Shown piece by piece: positions 4,515-5,375 of a stretch of 5,375 nt of DNA. Within the stretch, counting starts at the first letter, position 1; each line of letters starts with the position of its first letter. Location of the stretch: the NCBI GenBank assembly GCA_002506255.1, contig DAXF01000068.1, forward strand, positions 5,654 to 11,028, given 5' to 3'. Origin of the DNA: Methanomassiliicoccaceae archaeon UBA367 (GTDB taxonomy: Archaea > Thermoplasmatota > Thermoplasmata > Methanomassiliicoccales > Methanomethylophilaceae). Position numbers and translations under genes: made by a program. The notes below the pieces were generated by a model. It was not told the DNA's origin. It made no database searches and was given only the letters and a program-made list of their open reading frames with translations.

Positions 4515-5375
4515 TCATCTATTCTTTCTGTAGTTAACAGTAGTATCTGCCATCATCCGGAGATTCTCCTTCTTGATCAGAGCAGAAAGTCCGCATCCGG
4601 CGGATATGACGTTGAATCCTGCGTCGATGCTCTTCTCCGTCATCACTCTGACGTCCTCCGGGGTGCCCTGAAGCAGCGGTTTGACGACACCCACGTTACC
4701 GATCAGGGCAGCCCTCTTGTTCGCCTTTTTCACTGCTTCGTACGGATCGGTCTTCTCCTCTATGCTGCATCCTGTGCATCCTGTGCTGATCATGTTGTCA
4801 AGCATCGGCAGCATGTTTCCGCAGATATGCAATATGGACATGGTGCTGTCCATGCGCTTGTAGACCTTCTTCAGATTAGGCAGGGCGAATGCATCGAAGA
4901 GTTCCGGGGACAGCATGTCCCACGATGCGGAAGGCTCGGACATTTGGATCGTGTCGAACCCCATGTTCCTATCCACATACTCCAGCCACATGCCGACGTA
5001 TTCGGACACGAAGTTGGAGTATCTGTGAGCCATATCCTCTTCTGTTATGGTCCATAGGATGAGGTTCTCCGTTCCCACGAGGTGACCCGCTATCGTGAAG
5101 GGGCCGGTCACTCCGAGCACGGTCGGGAGATCCTTGCTGGCCTTATCCTTCATGATGATCTTGGATGCCTCTATGATGACCGGGTTCCTGCCGGCCCTCA
5201 GCATCTCCTTCTCATCCATCAGTTCCAGGTCGGCGTCCAGGTTGTCCCTGTACTTGCTCCCTTTGACCATGGGTGTGCTGTTCTTCTTCCCCAGGTTGAC
5301 CTTGGCTCCGAGCACCTCTGCTTCGTAGGAAAGGCAATAAGGTATCCTTATCGATTCCAGTTTCAGGAAAGGATA
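4515..5375 (-). CDS. Methylcobalamin:coenzyme M methyltransferase, MtaA/MtbA family (N-terminus off right edge)
   Basis: Cytoplasmic zinc enzyme of the uroporphyrinogen-decarboxylase fold. It moves the methyl group from a methylated corrinoid protein to coenzyme M, making methyl-CoM for methanogenesis from methanol or methylamines. 286 residues are in the window and the frame stays open to the edge. Family members are near 340 residues, so about 50 are missing. The first visible part includes IPYCLSYEAEVLGAKVN (11-27), typical of the family. The zinc ligands are H183 and C185 in LHICGN, plus C261 in SAGCGLS. GNVGVVKPLLQGTPEDV (226-242) and SEPSAS (146-151) are further family marks. The GTG at 5315 is an internal Val codon, not the start. 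Whether it serves methanol (MtaA) or methylamines (MtbA) cannot be told from this part. An odd CxxC (C200, C203) lies after the HxC motif. It converges on the regulator gene and ends in TGA. Confidence 0.92.
   Translation of the reverse strand, partial: YPFLKLESIRIPYCLSYEAEVLGAKVNLGKKNSTPMVKGSKYRDNLDADLELMDEKEMLRAGRNPVIIEASKIIMKDKASKDLPTVLGVTGPFTIAGHLVGTENLILWTITEEDMAHRYSNFVSEYVGMWLEYVDRNMGFDTIQMSEPSASWDMLSPELFDAFALPNLKKVYKRMDSTMSILHICGNMLPMLDNMISTGCTGCSIEEKTDPYEAVKKANKRAALIGNVGVVKPLLQGTPEDVRVMTEKSIDAGFNVISAGCGLSALIKKENLRMMADTTVNYRKNR
4766..4786. repeat. Nine-base tandem repeat inside the methyltransferase gene
   Basis: TGCATCCTG occurs twice in tandem and a third copy begins (TGC). Read on the coding minus strand it gives the peptide TGCTGC, so the in-frame duplication creates a C-x-x-C pair (C200, C203). 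This looks like a slippage-type duplication, though the two codon triplets could also be ancestral. Confidence 0.6.

Noticed and set aside
4470..5057. Plus-strand frame of 195 codons whose ATG overlaps the regulator stop (ATGA)
   Set aside because: The ATGA overlap resembles translational coupling, but the frame reads through the terminator hairpin and antisense to the methyltransferase, and the product looks like no protein family.
5313..5315. GTG as the methyltransferase start codon
   Set aside because: The same frame continues upstream to the window edge with family-typical sequence (IPYCLSYEAE), so this is an internal valine codon.
1..5375. CRISPR array, insertion sequence, tRNA or rRNA gene
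   Set aside because: No regularly spaced repeats, transposase-like frames, terminal inverted repeats, cloverleaf or rRNA-like sequence were seen on either strand.

Overview
The window looks like chromosomal DNA of a methylotrophic methanogenic archaeon. My best placement is the Methanomassiliicoccales (class Thermoplasmata). The evidence is an archaeal-type glutamyl-tRNA synthetase, a UbiD decarboxylase of the short archaeal type, a bacterio-opsin-activator-type (HTH_10) regulator and a methylcobalamin:coenzyme M methyltransferase. Base composition is moderately GC-rich, with heavy use of AGG (Arg) and ATA (Ile). The order-level placement is inference; 'archaeal methanogen' is firmer.

Layout: (1) 1-938, minus strand: 5' portion of gltX, which runs off the left edge. 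(2) 939-1023: compact divergent promoter region with two TATA-like elements spaced for leaderless starts. (3) 1024-2283, plus strand: UbiD-family decarboxylase, best read as the anhydromevalonate phosphate decarboxylase of the archaeal mevalonate pathway. (4) 2284-2372: convergent 3' region with a long hairpin and T-tracts. (5) 2373-3683, minus strand: 12-helix MFS transporter of unknown substrate with a strong Shine-Dalgarno. (6) 3684-3783: divergent regulatory region with one TATA element usable on both strands and a perfect 14-bp palindrome. (7) 3784-4473, plus strand: HTH_10 regulator. (8) 4474-4514: convergent terminator hairpin. (9) 4515-5375, minus strand: MtaA/MtbA-type methyltransferase, whose N-terminus lies beyond the right edge.

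There are two themes. On the left, translation (gltX) sits beside isoprenoid lipid synthesis, an association known from other methanogens. On the right, a transporter and a regulator share a promoter region next to a methanogenesis methyltransferase, which suggests a substrate-responsive uptake/regulation module. The most interesting non-coding signal is the palindrome at 3760-3773: by TATA spacing it would overlap the regulator's transcription start and lie just upstream of the transporter's core promoter. There is no rRNA, tRNA, CRISPR array, insertion sequence or gene-free stretch over 300 bases.
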